A stretch of DNA of 64,000 nt from CALDTK01 sp045110575 (GTDB taxonomy: Bacteria; Bacteroidota; Bacteroidia; Chitinophagales; Saprospiraceae), in contig JBGCGF010000044.1 in NCBI GenBank assembly GCA_045110575.1, positions 1 through 64,000 on the forward strand, given 5' to 3'. Positions within the stretch are counted from its first letter, which is position 1. Each line of letters starts with the position of its first letter. The notes below the pieces were generated by a model. That model was not told where the DNA came from. It was given only the letters and a program-made list of their open reading frames with translations, and ran no database searches. Of this stretch, positions 35,018 through 44,171 are shown piece after piece. Made by a program: the position numbers and the translations under genes.

Positions 35018-36379
35018 ATGCAACGCTACGACAATCTTCATGTCTCTAACAGCAAACCTATTAACGTGAGTACTCTACTTCGATACCCAACTCTACTTTT
35101 CCTTCTTCTGTCTACGACGATGCTCTTTGCAGCTGAACGTAACGATAAGCGCGACCATGAGCGTGAAGACCGTTGCGAGCTGAAAGGCTTTTTTGGCGTA
35201 ACGCACGATGAACCAGACCGTGACAAGCTTTCGAGCCTTGGATATGATACGGATGGAGGAACCATTGTTACCAATGTCGTTGGCTGCACAGGAGCACTCA
35301 ATGCAGGAATTCAACCTATGGATTACCTGTACGAAGTGAATGGTAAGACCACTTCCCGTTCGAATGGATTCTTTTGTCTCATGAGCGAGTTCGACATTGG
35401 AGAATCATTTCAGGTAGGGCTCATTCGTAAAGGAGTTAAGAAAACGGTCTCCGTTACACTCGGCCGCAAATCAGATGCTTGTCAAAGTCAAACCCCATTC
35501 CCAAAGCGTGGTTTTTTCGGCATAAATGACACGGAAAGTGATGACAAGCCAGGTGTTTTACTGGACGTCTCTTCTAGCGGCCCGATTGCTCAGCTTGGAT
35601 TGGAGGACGGTGATCGTCTACTACGAATCAATAGCTATCCTATTTCTGATTGGGGCGATTTAAGTACAATCAAGCGCTTGATCTCCGATACGGACAATGT
35701 AACGTTCGAAGTAGTCAGAGATGGTAAGGATGTATCTGTCACTGGTGCAATTCCAGAGGAGCAGCACCACAACAATGATTGGAACAATTCAAGCAGAAAT
35801 ATTTTTGCAGAATGTGCTGATGAAATTGAAGATGCTTTCGACGAGATTGACTTTGATGAGATTGAACGAGAGATTGAGTCAGCAATTCGTTCAAGTGACA
35901 TTCGAGAAGAAACCGAGGATGCTGTCGAAGAAGTAATGAAGGCAGTACGAGAAGTATTTGGAGGAGTTCGCACTCGAGGAAACAACTGGGACGACGACAA
36001 TGACCGTACTCCAGATATAGATCCAAGTGATATGGACGCTCGCGTTGAACCAATGAGCGAAAGTGATCTGTCGCAAATTGAAGATTTTGAGTCGGACATG
36101 CCGAAGAACCGTGACTTAGTTGTCAATGATTTCTCTGCTTCTCCGAATCCAAACCAAGGACGATTTAGACTTACTTTCGAACTCCCTTCAAAAGGAGATA
36201 CTCGTATCGCTATCTATTCAGCAGCAGGACGCGAAGTGTACGCCTATGACTTAGGTGAGTACTCTGGACTGTTTACGGATGAGTTAGACATCATGCGCAA
36301 TGGACCAGGAACATATTTCCTCGTCGTGCGTCAAGATCGTCAAGCCTTCGTCAGAAAGCTCGTCCTCGTCCGACGCTAA
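35018..36379 (+). CDS. PDZ-domain protein with type IX secretion sorting domain
   Basis: A 453-residue exported protein. A signal-like helix (LLFLLLSTTMLFAA) follows an unusually long N terminus. Two PDZ-like units at about 55-150 (ALNAGIQPMDYLYEVNG) and 165-250 (IAQLGLEDGDRLLRINS), an acidic helical linker at about 270-310 (EIEDAFDEIDFDEIEREIES), and a C-terminal type A T9SS sorting domain (FSASPNPNQGRFRLTFELPS ... PGTYFLVVRQ). It is predicted to cross the outer membrane by T9SS and be attached or released. Start could also be further inside. Confidence 0.88.
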   Translation: MQRYDNLHVSNSKPINVSTLLRYPTLLFLLLSTTMLFAAERNDKRDHEREDRCELKGFFGVTHDEPDRDKLSSLGYDTDGGTIVTNVVGCTGALNAGIQPMDYLYEVNGKTTSRSNGFFCLMSEFDIGESFQVGLIRKGVKKTVSVTLGRKSDACQSQTPFPKRGFFGINDTESDDKPGVLLDVSSSGPIAQLGLEDGDRLLRINSYPISDWGDLSTIKRLISDTDNVTFEVVRDGKDVSVTGAIPEEQHHNNDWNNSSRNIFAECADEIEDAFDEIDFDEIEREIESAIRSSDIREETEDAVEEVMKAVREVFGGVRTRGNNWDDDNDRTPDIDPSDMDARVEPMSESDLSQIEDFESDMPKNRDLVVNDFSASPNPNQGRFRLTFELPSKGDTRIAIYSAAGREVYAYDLGEYSGLFTDELDIMRNGPGTYFLVVRQDRQAFVRKLVLVRR

Positions 36380-36521
36380 ATTTCAATTTCAGGGGCGCTT
36401 AAGAGCTAAGTGGGGGTTGCTTTTTCTATGAAAAAGTAACCCCTTCCCCTTTGTTTACGTATGCTCACGAGCACTCTTACAATCCTTTGAGAAGAGTTGG
36501 TACCGTAAATTGTATTTCGGC

Positions 36522-36529
36522 TACCTTTG
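36522..36529 (+). promoter_or_regulatory. -7 box TACCTTTG for the TPR gene
   Basis: Consensus -7 box about 48 bp upstream of the ATG at 36578, with TTGG at 36497-36500 as a possible -33 element (22-bp gap). Confidence 0.6.
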
Positions 36530-36577
36530 CGCCGCTTTTCGATCCTGCAGAAAGAAGAGCTTGTTTAAATCACACGC

Positions 36578-37285
36578 ATGGCAAACGAAGTAAAAGAAAC
36601 ACCAGCAGTTCCTGTAGCACCAATCGGTGGTGACCAAATCACCATGACTGAGGTACAGGGAGAGACTAGTGATTTTCTAGAAAACAATCAGAAAACTATC
36701 CTTCTCGTTGTAGGTGTTCTTGTCGCAATCGCGGCTGGAATTTTCCTCTTCAACAAATTTTACTCTGAGCCTAAGCAGGCTGAGGCAAGTGAATTGATGT
36801 GGAAGGCTCAACAGATGTTCGAACGTGACAGCTTCTCGTTGGCACTGAGTACTCCAGCTCCAGGATACTTAGGTTTCCTAGACATCGCTGACCAGTACAG
36901 TAGCACACCTGCTGGAAACCTAGCGAACTACTACGCTGGCATCAGCTACCTCCAACTTGGACAGTACGATGCAGCTATCGACTATCTCCAATCATTCGGT
37001 GAGGATGGATCAATCTTCCCTGCAACTAAAAACGGAGCCATCGGTGACGCTTATGCGCAGAAAGGTGACCTCGACAAAGCCGAAGGTTATTACAAGACTG
37101 CCGCTAGCGAAGCTGGTGACAACTCATTGCTCGCTCCTTATTTCCTCAACAAGTTAGGATTGCTTCGTGAGCGCCAAGGCAACAAAGCCGCGGCAAACGA
37201 GCTCTACAAGCGTATACAAACAGAATTCCCAAACAGTAACGAAGCTCAAGACATTCAAAAGTTCTTGATGCGGACAGCTGGTTAA
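36578..37285 (+). CDS. TPR protein with single membrane anchor (YfgM-like)
   Basis: A 235-residue protein: short cytoplasmic N terminus, one helix ILLVVGVLVAIAAGIFLFNK near 41-60, then tetratricopeptide repeats (LANYYAGISYLQLGQYDAAI, DAYAQKGDLDKAEGYYKTAA, KLGLLRERQGNKAAANELY). Topology resembles YfgM, an ancillary factor of the SecYEG translocon. The function here is inferred only from that shape. Ends with a terminator at 37314-37344. Confidence 0.88.
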   Translation: MANEVKETPAVPVAPIGGDQITMTEVQGETSDFLENNQKTILLVVGVLVAIAAGIFLFNKFYSEPKQAEASELMWKAQQMFERDSFSLALSTPAPGYLGFLDIADQYSSTPAGNLANYYAGISYLQLGQYDAAIDYLQSFGEDGSIFPATKNGAIGDAYAQKGDLDKAEGYYKTAASEAGDNSLLAPYFLNKLGLLRERQGNKAAANELYKRIQTEFPNSNEAQDIQKFLMRTAG

Positions 37286-37313
37286 TCCCTTGAACAGGAT
37301 TTCAACTTTCTTT

Positions 37314-37344
37314 AAGGCACTGCCAACCAGGCAGTGCCTTTTTT
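37314..37344 (+). terminator. Rho-independent terminator
   Basis: AAGGCACTGCC-AACCA-GGCAGTGCCTT then a T-rich run, 30 bp after the TPR gene and before ribH. Confidence 0.88.
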
Positions 37345-37376
37345 GTTTGTACACCTGAACCAAGTCAATTCCTCCT

Positions 37377-37898
37377 ATGGCAAGCGCGCTGAAGAACCTT
37401 TCTACCTACGATGAATCCACTATGCCAGATGGCAGTGAGATGAAAATCGGAATCGTACTCGCCGAATACCATACGGACATTACGCACCCGCTTTACGAAG
37501 GAGCATTTGACACGCTGACCAAGCATGGTGTCAAGGAATCGAATATCGAAACGGTACAGGTACCTGGCGCCTTCGAACTTCCTGGTGGAGCACGAATTTT
37601 AAGTGGGAAAGGCCGATTCGACGCGATTATTTGCATCGGATGTGTAATCAAGGGTGATACACCACACAATGATTACATCAACCAAAGTGTGGCGAATGCT
37701 TTGCAAACAATGACCGTCGCTAGCGGACGTCCTTTCGTGTTTGGCCTATTGACGCCAAACGACCACCAGCAGGCGCTTGATCGTTCGGGTGGCAAACTTG
37801 GTAACAAGGGCGTTGAATGTGCCGTAGCGGCCCTTCGTATGGCTTCTCTTCGCAAGACTGCGAGCGAACCAGAGAATAAAATTGGTTTCGGTAGATAG
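37377..37898 (+). CDS. ribH: 6,7-dimethyl-8-ribityllumazine synthase
   Basis: A 173-residue enzyme for the penultimate step of riboflavin synthesis, forming large icosahedral or pentameric shells. Motifs: VLAEYHTDIT, VPGAFELPGGARIL, CIGCVIKGDTPHNDYIN (the usual TxHxDY region, catalytic H within PHND) and FGLLTPND. The product feeds ribF at 10.6 kb. No other rib genes are adjacent. Confidence 0.95.
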   Translation: MASALKNLSTYDESTMPDGSEMKIGIVLAEYHTDITHPLYEGAFDTLTKHGVKESNIETVQVPGAFELPGGARILSGKGRFDAIICIGCVIKGDTPHNDYINQSVANALQTMTVASGRPFVFGLLTPNDHQQALDRSGGKLGNKGVECAVAALRMASLRKTASEPENKIGFGR

Positions 37899-37942
37899 AT
37901 CAGTCCAAAATGACGTAATCAGCAACTTCAGAAAATGAAGTG

Positions 37943-39643
37943 CTAATAGCCGCTGGCGTCATCATCAGGGTTTCTTGCATCTCCTACGCCGATAAGCTTT
38001 GCTCCTTTCACTGAGATTGCTTTAACACGGCCAATTGACTTGACCTTTCTAAAAGTATGTCCTTTTGCTTCGAGTCCTTTGCGTACTTCTTCGCTAAAGG
38101 CTCCCGTTTCGTAAAGAACTTCGTCGGGTAGCCATTGGTGGTGAATACGTGGCTTGGCAACGGCATCTTCTAGTGTCTGGCCATGTACCAGATCGTTAAG
38201 CAAAACCTGAAGGACGGCTGTGATAATCGTAGACCCACCAGGACTTCCGAGTATTAATTCATTTTTCCCGTTGGTCTGGATGATGGAAGGAGTCATACTA
38301 GAGAGCATTCGCTTGCCTGGCGCAATTGAATTTGCCTCTCCGCCGATGAGTCCAAATTGATTAGGAGTTCCTGGTTTCGAGCTAAAATCGTCCATTTCAT
38401 TGTTCAAGAAAAACCCTCCGGTCTTACTCCAAACTTTACATCCGAAATTACCATTGAGGGTCGTTGTTACGGAGACTGCATTTCCTTCATTGTCTATGAC
38501 GCTCGTGTGAGTTGTTTCATAGGTTTCCTTCCCTTGAATCTTTAGCATCGCCCCACTTGGCGTTGCTTTTTCGGGATTGTAGGTCGACCACTTTGAAGAG
38601 AGATACGTATCCGTGAGGATGCTATCGATCGGCATGGTCACTTCGTCAGGATCACCAAGAAACGTAGCTCGATCTTGATAGGCGCGTCGCATTGACTCTA
38701 TAAGCACGTGGAGATAGGCAACACTGTCAGTTGCCGCAAGCGACTGCAGGTTTTGGCTCTTTAACATGCCTAGCATCTGGGCGAGTACTACCCCACCCGA
38801 ACTTGGAGGTGGCATGCTGTAAACGGCATGCCCTTGAAAGTCACAAGCGATTGCTTCTCTCCATGCAGATTGATAGGTACTGAGGTCTTCGGAAGTCCAA
38901 ATACCACCTCGCTCCTGCACTTCTGCTGCTAGTGCTTTCGCAAAAGCACTATCGTAAAAGTATCCAGCTCCTTCCTCTGCTATTCCTCGGAGTGTTTTCG
39001 CAAGTTGCTTCTGTTGCAACAGATCGCCTTCGACCCAAGGAGTGTCTTTTACGAAAGGGAAGGAGAAGTCGTTCTGCCGCTTAAATGCTTCTTGAAATTT
39101 GTTGAGGCGTGTTGCTTCTGTTTTCGAGATTTTAAAGCCATCCTCAGCGAGCTTGATGGCTGGCTGTAGGAGGGATTTCCAGTCCTTCAGCTTACTACCA
39201 AGGGTGTAAGCCATCCAAAGTCCATCTACTTGTCCGGGAATTCCTGCTGCAAGCGGACCTTCAAGAGATTTCGTCGGATGCACATCTCCTTCAGGAGTTA
39301 GATACATGTCTCTTGAGGCTCCGCTTGGCGCCTCTTCACGATAATCAAGTGATCGCACCTTATCTCCAGCAGGTGCATACATCCAAAATCCTCCTCCACC
39401 AAGGTTGCCTGCGCGCGGACACACCACAGCAAGGGCGAACTGTACCGCAATGGTTGCATCTGTTGCGTTGCCTCCCCTTTTCAGGACCTCCTTCCCTGCA
39501 TCACTTGCAAGAGGATGTGCACTGACGACCATTCCTTGAGAGCCTTCTACTACTTGACTTGTGCGATATCCAAGCTTAGTACTGCATCCAATAAGTAACA
39601 AGACACTTACAATGAGCGTAGAAAATATAGTGTTATTCATCAT
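37943..39643 (-). CDS. ggt: Gamma-glutamyltransferase (glutathione hydrolase)
   Basis: A 566-residue Ntn-hydrolase precursor. Signal peptide ends in a lipobox-like LLLIGC (C20), so it is probably a periplasmic lipoprotein. Autocleavage and nucleophile site is T377 in ETTHTSVIDNEGNAVS; the substrate-binding glycine-rich LGSPGGSTIITAV is near 475. It cleaves gamma-glutamyl bonds of glutathione. A second ATG one codon later could be used instead. Confidence 0.94.
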   Translation of the reverse strand: MMNNTIFSTLIVSVLLLIGCSTKLGYRTSQVVEGSQGMVVSAHPLASDAGKEVLKRGGNATDATIAVQFALAVVCPRAGNLGGGGFWMYAPAGDKVRSLDYREEAPSGASRDMYLTPEGDVHPTKSLEGPLAAGIPGQVDGLWMAYTLGSKLKDWKSLLQPAIKLAEDGFKISKTEATRLNKFQEAFKRQNDFSFPFVKDTPWVEGDLLQQKQLAKTLRGIAEEGAGYFYDSAFAKALAAEVQERGGIWTSEDLSTYQSAWREAIACDFQGHAVYSMPPPSSGGVVLAQMLGMLKSQNLQSLAATDSVAYLHVLIESMRRAYQDRATFLGDPDEVTMPIDSILTDTYLSSKWSTYNPEKATPSGAMLKIQGKETYETTHTSVIDNEGNAVSVTTTLNGNFGCKVWSKTGGFFLNNEMDDFSSKPGTPNQFGLIGGEANSIAPGKRMLSSMTPSIIQTNGKNELILGSPGGSTIITAVLQVLLNDLVHGQTLEDAVAKPRIHHQWLPDEVLYETGAFSEEVRKGLEAKGHTFRKVKSIGRVKAISVKGAKLIGVGDARNPDDDASGY

Positions 39644-39693
39644 CTGAATCGGATTGGTGCGGCTTTTGTATTAACACATTAAAGTAATCTTCC

Positions 39694-40359
39694 ATGCGAT
39701 ACATCCTCGCTGCAGTTTGGACGTCATTTGTTGCACTATCTGCGATGGCACAACACGAGCCAGTACACTTCAGCCAACCCGTCTCGATGATGGGTTATGC
39801 AAGTGGTGTTTCCATCGAATGGAAAACAACAAGTGAACTTGACGTCGACTATTACGTCATACGCAGGTTTGCAAAGGGGGAATATAACATAGTCGCGACG
39901 CTAGAACCAAGAGCGATTCACAAAGACAGCACCTCTACCTACAGATACATAGATCAAACGGACTTCGTACATGATCTAGCTTTTCAACTTCGTGTTGTCT
40001 ATTTAGATGGAAAATACGAGGAAACAGAAGAGCTTCTCGCTCAACATGCTCATAGCAGGCGGACAAGAATCTTGAGCGCCCTGGACACAGAATCATTGGC
40101 TCGTTTGCATATTAGCTTAGACAGTAAAGAAGACCAACAAGTCGTCTTGAACATCAAGACACTTGGTGGTGAAACGCTAGAAACGTATAACAGAAGCCTT
40201 GCTCAAGGGGTAAATACCCTAGAAATAGATTACGAAGGATGGCCTAAAGGTTACTATTCTGTAGAACTTTCAGACAGCACAAGTTCCACTATGCAGTGGT
40301 TAGTACACGTAGACCCAAGTGTCCCTATGGCTAGTACACAACGTGTAGTACAACCGTAA
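39694..40359 (+). CDS. Secreted protein of unknown function
   Basis: A 221-residue protein with signal peptide (VWTSFVALSAMAQ). Residues about 25-110 look like a fibronectin type III-like beta-sandwich (GVSIEWKTTSELDVDYYVIR). The C-terminal segment about 130-200 resembles a sorting-type domain (LGGETLETYNRSLAQGVNTL ... PKGYYSVELS) but ends in an atypical tail instead of the usual KLVI-like strand. Function and export route unknown. Divergent from ggt with a 50-bp gap. Confidence 0.75.
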   Translation: MRYILAAVWTSFVALSAMAQHEPVHFSQPVSMMGYASGVSIEWKTTSELDVDYYVIRRFAKGEYNIVATLEPRAIHKDSTSTYRYIDQTDFVHDLAFQLRVVYLDGKYEETEELLAQHAHSRRTRILSALDTESLARLHISLDSKEDQQVVLNIKTLGGETLETYNRSLAQGVNTLEIDYEGWPKGYYSVELSDSTSSTMQWLVHVDPSVPMASTQRVVQP

Positions 40360-40365
40360 TCGAGT

Positions 40366-40412
40366 TTCCTTTGGATTTTACACTTCGAAAACCGAAGTGA
40401 TATCCAAAGGAA
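40366..40412. terminator. Imperfect hairpin after the secreted protein gene
   Basis: Outer arms TTCCTTTGGAT / ATCCAAAGGAA and inner arms CACTTCG / CGAAGTG. No T-run. The rest of the 40360-40751 gap holds two smaller hairpins (around 40531-40568 and ATCTAAC-TACT-GTTAGAT at 40660-40677) and no gene. Confidence 0.5.
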
Positions 40413-40602
40413 CATTACGACATCCATTTGAAGGATACATCGGCCCGAAATGCTTGAAAAAGTAGGTAAGACTCCAAAATTAAGGAGTGCTGATAATTTG
40501 GCATTATGAACAATCAGGCAAATCTACCAGCCGATTGGCCATTATTCAGCAATTAATGGTTGGCAATACCCTCGTTGGGTAGTCCATGATTACACCTAAT
40601 GC

Positions 40603-40629
40603 TTTGATAGTGAGGATGGCGTACATTTG
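40603..40629 (+). promoter_or_regulatory. Promoter TTTG ... TACATTTG upstream of mltA
   Basis: TTTG at 40603-40606 and TACATTTG at 40622-40629; the spacing (15 bp) is shorter than usual. The leader to the ATG at 40752 would be about 115 nt and includes the hairpin at 40660-40677. Confidence 0.5.
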
Positions 40630-40751
40630 CATACGGTTCACACATCTAATTTATCTAACTACTGTTAGATGAATTGATTTGAATCGACGCCCCCCGTCTG
40701 ACTTGCTTCTTGTTGAAGCACAATCTTGACAAAAGGCTTGCGCCCAGTCTC

Positions 40752-41900
40752 ATGCTGAAATTCTTCGGTTTACTTTTAACGGCTATACTATTTAGCCATT
40801 GCGCGATTGAGCGTGCTTCAGAGATCAATGTCTCTGTCGAAGAGCAGCTTGGTGCAACTAGTATTGCTAATACTGTTCCAATTGTTACGAATCGCAAAAT
40901 AAGCGCTTCGAAAGTTATCACAGAAGTTGGCCAGAGAAATCAGAGAGCAACATTCATTGCGCACCGCGCGAAGATGCTCATGACGTCTCTTCCAACGATT
41001 ACTTCTGAACTTAAAGATGCTCTCGAGATACAAAGAGCCCTTATCAAGCGTCAAAAACCAAGGAAGACCTTTGTTGTAAATGGTGATGTATATACACGTC
41101 AAGACTTCCTTCAGGTTATCGATGACTTACTCAGTGGCAAGTACCATGAGCAATCTCTCGCTCCCGTTTCTATATCGCGCCAGGCAGAAGTGAAATTCAC
41201 TGGCTACTACAGTCCTGAAGTGAATGTCAGCAAGAAAAAGACGGCTGTCTATCGCTACCCACTTCTTCAATATCCTAAGGATTTTGAAGGCGAACTTCCT
41301 AGCCGCAGAGAGATTGAGTCTGGAAATGCATTTGATTTAGAAAAATACACGATCGCTTACACAAAGCACCCCTTAGACGTGTACATGTTGCAACTTCAAG
41401 GAAGTGGCTTTGTGAAATTTCGCAATGGTGAGCGCAAATACCTAGCGTATGGCGGCACCAACCGCTATCCTTACCAAAGTATTGAGCGTGTTGCTAGCAA
41501 GCTTGACTCTTCTATAACTGACTTGAGCATGCGTGCTTTGAGGAAGTGGGTATCTGCGAATCAAAAGCGAGACACTATTACGCGTGTCAATCCGAACTAC
41601 GGATTCTTCAAATTAAGTGACGGAGCAGCGCGTGGAGCTGCAGGCGTCGCTTTGACACCGATGGTAAGCGTAGCCGCAGATCCAGATCACTATCCAATTG
41701 GATCCGTGCTACTAGCTTCCGTTCCTGTGGTAGGTAAAATTGGTGTTTTCGAAACACGTATTTTACTTGTTCAGGACACAGGCGGAGCAGTCAAAGGAAA
41801 GCGACACTTAGACCTATATACAGGTGTAGGAGATGCAGCTCTCGATGTTGCTGAAGTAACCAATGATTATGGCGAAGTCTTTCTCTTGACGACTCGCTAG
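40752..41900 (+). CDS. mltA: Membrane-bound lytic murein transglycosylase A-like lipoprotein
   Basis: A 382-residue protein starting at MLKFFGLLLTAILFSHC, lipobox cysteine C17. After a 110-residue spacer comes the MltA domain (FTGYYSPEVNVS ... LQGSGFVKFRNGERKYLAYGGTN split by the usual loop) and a C-terminal 3D domain with QDTGGAVKGKRHLDLYTG, which supplies the catalytic aspartate. It cleaves peptidoglycan to 1,6-anhydro ends. The frame upstream of this ATG lacks a signal peptide. Confidence 0.93.
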   Translation: MLKFFGLLLTAILFSHCAIERASEINVSVEEQLGATSIANTVPIVTNRKISASKVITEVGQRNQRATFIAHRAKMLMTSLPTITSELKDALEIQRALIKRQKPRKTFVVNGDVYTRQDFLQVIDDLLSGKYHEQSLAPVSISRQAEVKFTGYYSPEVNVSKKKTAVYRYPLLQYPKDFEGELPSRREIESGNAFDLEKYTIAYTKHPLDVYMLQLQGSGFVKFRNGERKYLAYGGTNRYPYQSIERVASKLDSSITDLSMRALRKWVSANQKRDTITRVNPNYGFFKLSDGAARGAAGVALTPMVSVAADPDHYPIGSVLLASVPVVGKIGVFETRILLVQDTGGAVKGKRHLDLYTGVGDAALDVAEVTNDYGEVFLLTTR

Positions 41901-41922
41901 AAGCCGTTTAATTCTGATCCTA

Positions 41923-41961
41923 AAAGGGGCACTGCGTTTTATAACGCGGCGCCCCTTTTTG
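41923..41961 (+). terminator. Rho-independent terminator after mltA
   Basis: AAAAGGGGC ... GCCCCTTTTT with an inner GCGTT/AACGC stem. Confidence 0.85.
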
Positions 41962-42099
41962 CGTAGGCTATGTAAGCAGGTTGTTAAGCACCACTAGTGA
42001 CGAAAGTAACTACCTATTTCTAAGGATTTCTTAACATCTAGTAATCCCGCGAACCCATACAGCACTGGACTTCGTAGACTAAAATCATACCGAAGCAAA

Positions 42100-42128
42100 G
42101 AAAAACACCAAGTCGCTTGGCATTTTTC
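42100..42128. terminator. Hairpin in the mltA-42249 gap
   Basis: GAAAAACACCAAG-tcg-CTTGGCATTTTTC, 11 of 13 pairs, A-rich before and T-rich after, so terminator-like on either strand. No gene ends at it. The rest of 41962-42248 shows nothing I can name. Confidence 0.4.
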
Positions 42129-42248
42129 AAAATATGTAAGTAGCTTTGAACCAGACTTTAAAAGCAGTCATCACAAACAAGCCATCCTGGCTTCCCCATC
42201 AACAAGGGTAATTTCTCAAACCCACCCCAGAAGAGACTAGACTAGCCC

Positions 42249-42500
42249 ATGAAAAAAACCTCTACAAAAGCAAATGGAAAAGGAAGATCAGAAAAACTCC
42301 TGTTACTAGCCATTATGGCGGTAGGAATATTAGGACTTACATTTAGTTATGGTAGCAAAAGAGTCGAAGGAGCTAACGTTTCTGCCTCGGCAAGTGACAC
42401 TACAAGCTCAACTGGAAAAATTCAGTCCGACCGAATGATTCTCAACCTTAACCAACGAGACCGCGATACTCAGTTATCTAAAAAGATCACCCGATTTTAA
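42249..42500 (+). CDS. Small single-pass membrane protein
   Basis: An 83-residue protein: Lys-rich N terminus (KKTSTKANGKGRSEK), one helix LLLLAIMAVGILGLTF at 17-32, then a polar Ser/Thr-rich segment and a basic end (LSKKITRF). By the positive-inside rule the C-terminal part faces the periplasm. The family is not recognised. Composition and ordered topology support a real gene. It converges with the DUF4159 gene. Confidence 0.6.
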   Translation: MKKTSTKANGKGRSEKLLLLAIMAVGILGLTFSYGSKRVEGANVSASASDTTSSTGKIQSDRMILNLNQRDRDTQLSKKITRF

Positions 42501-42509
42501 AATGAACGC

Positions 42510-43166
42510 TTACCCTCCTTGGGTGTAAGCATACTGCACCAAGTTCGCTCCCATTTGGAGCGCTTGGGTACGAGTGGCTGGTGGATCGCTATGAACATCT
42601 GCATCTTCCCAACCATCTCCGAGATCCGTCTCGTAACTATAAAAGCAGACCAGTCTGCCTTCGTGAAGCAGTCCAAATCCTTGGGCTGCTTTTCCGTCGT
42701 GTTCATGAATCTTAGGCAGACCAGCTTCCATCGGAAACTGCTGTCTGTAAATAGGATGATCGAACGGCAATTCGACAAATTCCAGCTCAGGAAACACCTG
42801 CTTCATTGCAGGTCGAATAAACGGATCCATGCCGTAGTTGTCGTCGATGTGCAAGAAACCGCCTCCAATCAAGTAGTTACGAAGGTTCTCCGCCTCAGCG
42901 GCACTGAACACAACATTACCATGCCCCGTCAAGTGCACAAAGGCATGAGAGAACAATGCGGCTGACCCAACCTCTACCGTTGCGTAATCTTCCTTCAGGT
43001 CAAAACCAAGCTGCTCGTTACAAAAACGAGCGAGATTAGGAAGTGCCGTTGGGTCTGAATACCAATCTCCTCCGCCATTGTACTTCAACAAACCGAGTTG
43101 GAGTTGTTGAGCGCTTACGCCAAAACAAGACAAGAGCAGAAGACTTAGGGGGAGTAGCTTACGCAT
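42510..43166 (-). CDS. DUF4159-domain secreted protein
   Basis: A 218-residue protein with signal peptide (LLLSCFGVSAQ). The DUF4159 core contains LGLLKYNGGGDWYSDPTALPNL (split here: LKYNGGGDWYSD), the glutamine-amidotransferase-like GGGFLHIDDNYG and a C-terminal NLVQYAYTQGG. The fold is related to class I amidotransferase-like proteins but without the Cys nucleophile that I can see. Its start overlaps a 35-codon ORF by 8 bp and rsmE is just upstream. Confidence 0.88.
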   Translation of the reverse strand: MRKLLPLSLLLLSCFGVSAQQLQLGLLKYNGGGDWYSDPTALPNLARFCNEQLGFDLKEDYATVEVGSAALFSHAFVHLTGHGNVVFSAAEAENLRNYLIGGGFLHIDDNYGMDPFIRPAMKQVFPELEFVELPFDHPIYRQQFPMEAGLPKIHEHDGKAAQGFGLLHEGRLVCFYSYETDLGDGWEDADVHSDPPATRTQALQMGANLVQYAYTQGG

Positions 43167-43266
43167 AGTGATTATTCTTTATAAGAATCGGGCCAAAGAA
43201 ACTCTGGATTGAAGCAAATCCTAGTTGAACCTCAAAATTCTTGTCCTTTTTAACGATTGGAAACAT
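43159..43266 (-). CDS. Possible 35-residue protein between rsmE and the DUF4159 gene
   Basis: ATG at 43266 and stop at 43159-43161, with residues MFPIVKKDKNFEVQLGFA... ending NNHYA. It starts 17 bp after the rsmE stop and ends 8 bp inside the DUF4159 gene, so it fills the gap exactly, as expected for a translated linker gene. No family is recognised; it could also be the remnant of a longer gene. Confidence 0.4.
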   Translation of the reverse strand: MFPIVKKDKNFEVQLGFASIQSFFGPILIKNNHYA

Positions 43267-43283
43267 AAATTGGTCTCTAAGCT

Positions 43284-43994
43284 TCAGGCCATCAGCCCTC
43301 TGAGTCGGACTAAAGCAGCTATCGCTGCGGTCTCTGTCCGCAATCTGGCCTTTCCAAGAGAGATAGATTGATAGCTCGTTTTTTCCGCCTGCTCAACCTC
43401 TGTAATCGTAAAATCACCTTCAGGTCCGATAAATAGGCAAGCACTTTTTCCGTGTTCAACAAGAGCCCATTCGTCATTTCGCTTCAAGTCCGCATAGCAA
43501 TGGGCTATCAGACGTTCATCAAAGTCTTTGCAATGACTTAGCGCTTCCGCAAAACTTACTTCACGCAATTGGGGCACCCATGCCCTACCCGACTGCTTTA
43601 CTGCAGAGACGATCTTTGCTTCAAGCCGTGACATCTTGTAACGCGTCCGCTCAACGCGACTTGTAGCCATGAGCATGATCTCTGTGACTCCAAGTTCGGT
43701 CGCTTTCTCAACCAACCATTCGAGTCGACTCGCATCATGCAGCTGTCCAACGGCCAATACCGTTGCTGAAAGTAGCGCTTCTGTCGTTGAGGAAAGCACC
43801 TCTGCAACGAGTGATCGCTTATCGATAGAGGATATTCTACCAAGAAATCGACCGCCCTTACCATCTAGCCATTGAATGCCATCATCGACCTGAAGTCGAA
43901 GGACCTTGGCTGCATGCACAGCTTCTTCGGCAGGGAAAGAGACAGTTTTAGAAGAGGAATCTGGTACGTAGAACCAGTGATCAGCGTGTTTCAA
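43284..43994 (-). CDS. rsmE: 16S rRNA (uracil1498-N3)-methyltransferase
   Basis: A 236-residue SPOUT-class methyltransferase acting on 16S rRNA U1498. N-terminal PUA-like domain (HAAKVLRLQVDDGI), then KATELGVTEIMLM, SAM-binding knot CLFIGPEGDFTITEVEQA and SLGKARLRTETAAIAAL. Length normal. Probably the first gene of an rsmE-orf35-DUF4159 operon. Confidence 0.95.
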   Translation of the reverse strand: MKHADHWFYVPDSSSKTVSFPAEEAVHAAKVLRLQVDDGIQWLDGKGGRFLGRISSIDKRSLVAEVLSSTTEALLSATVLAVGQLHDASRLEWLVEKATELGVTEIMLMATSRVERTRYKMSRLEAKIVSAVKQSGRAWVPQLREVSFAEALSHCKDFDERLIAHCYADLKRNDEWALVEHGKSACLFIGPEGDFTITEVEQAEKTSYQSISLGKARLRTETAAIAALVRLRGLMA

Positions 43995-44047
43995 GGCCGA
44001 TAGTTACAGCCTTTCCTTGACATGTCGAAGTCATGCTATGAAAACGC

Positions 44048-44055
44048 TACTTTCG
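44048..44055 (+). promoter_or_regulatory. -7 box TACTTTCG for rseP
   Basis: TAnnTTYG box 116 bp before the rseP start codon; the leader carries a perfect 14-mer at 44122. Confidence 0.5.
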
Positions 44056-44121
44056 CGCTGCCTTTCAAAAGGATTCGACAGACCTTTTTGACACTTGTTC
44101 CGTTTGTAAGGCAGATTCTTT

Positions 44122-44135
44122 GTTTTGGCGAAAGC
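44122..44135 (-). repeat. Dispersed 14-mer GCTTTCGCCAAAAC, perfect copy
   Basis: Non-coding copy in the rseP leader. Confidence 0.85.
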
Positions 44136-44171
44136 CGCTATGACACTCTTGAATACACACAAATAAATTCT

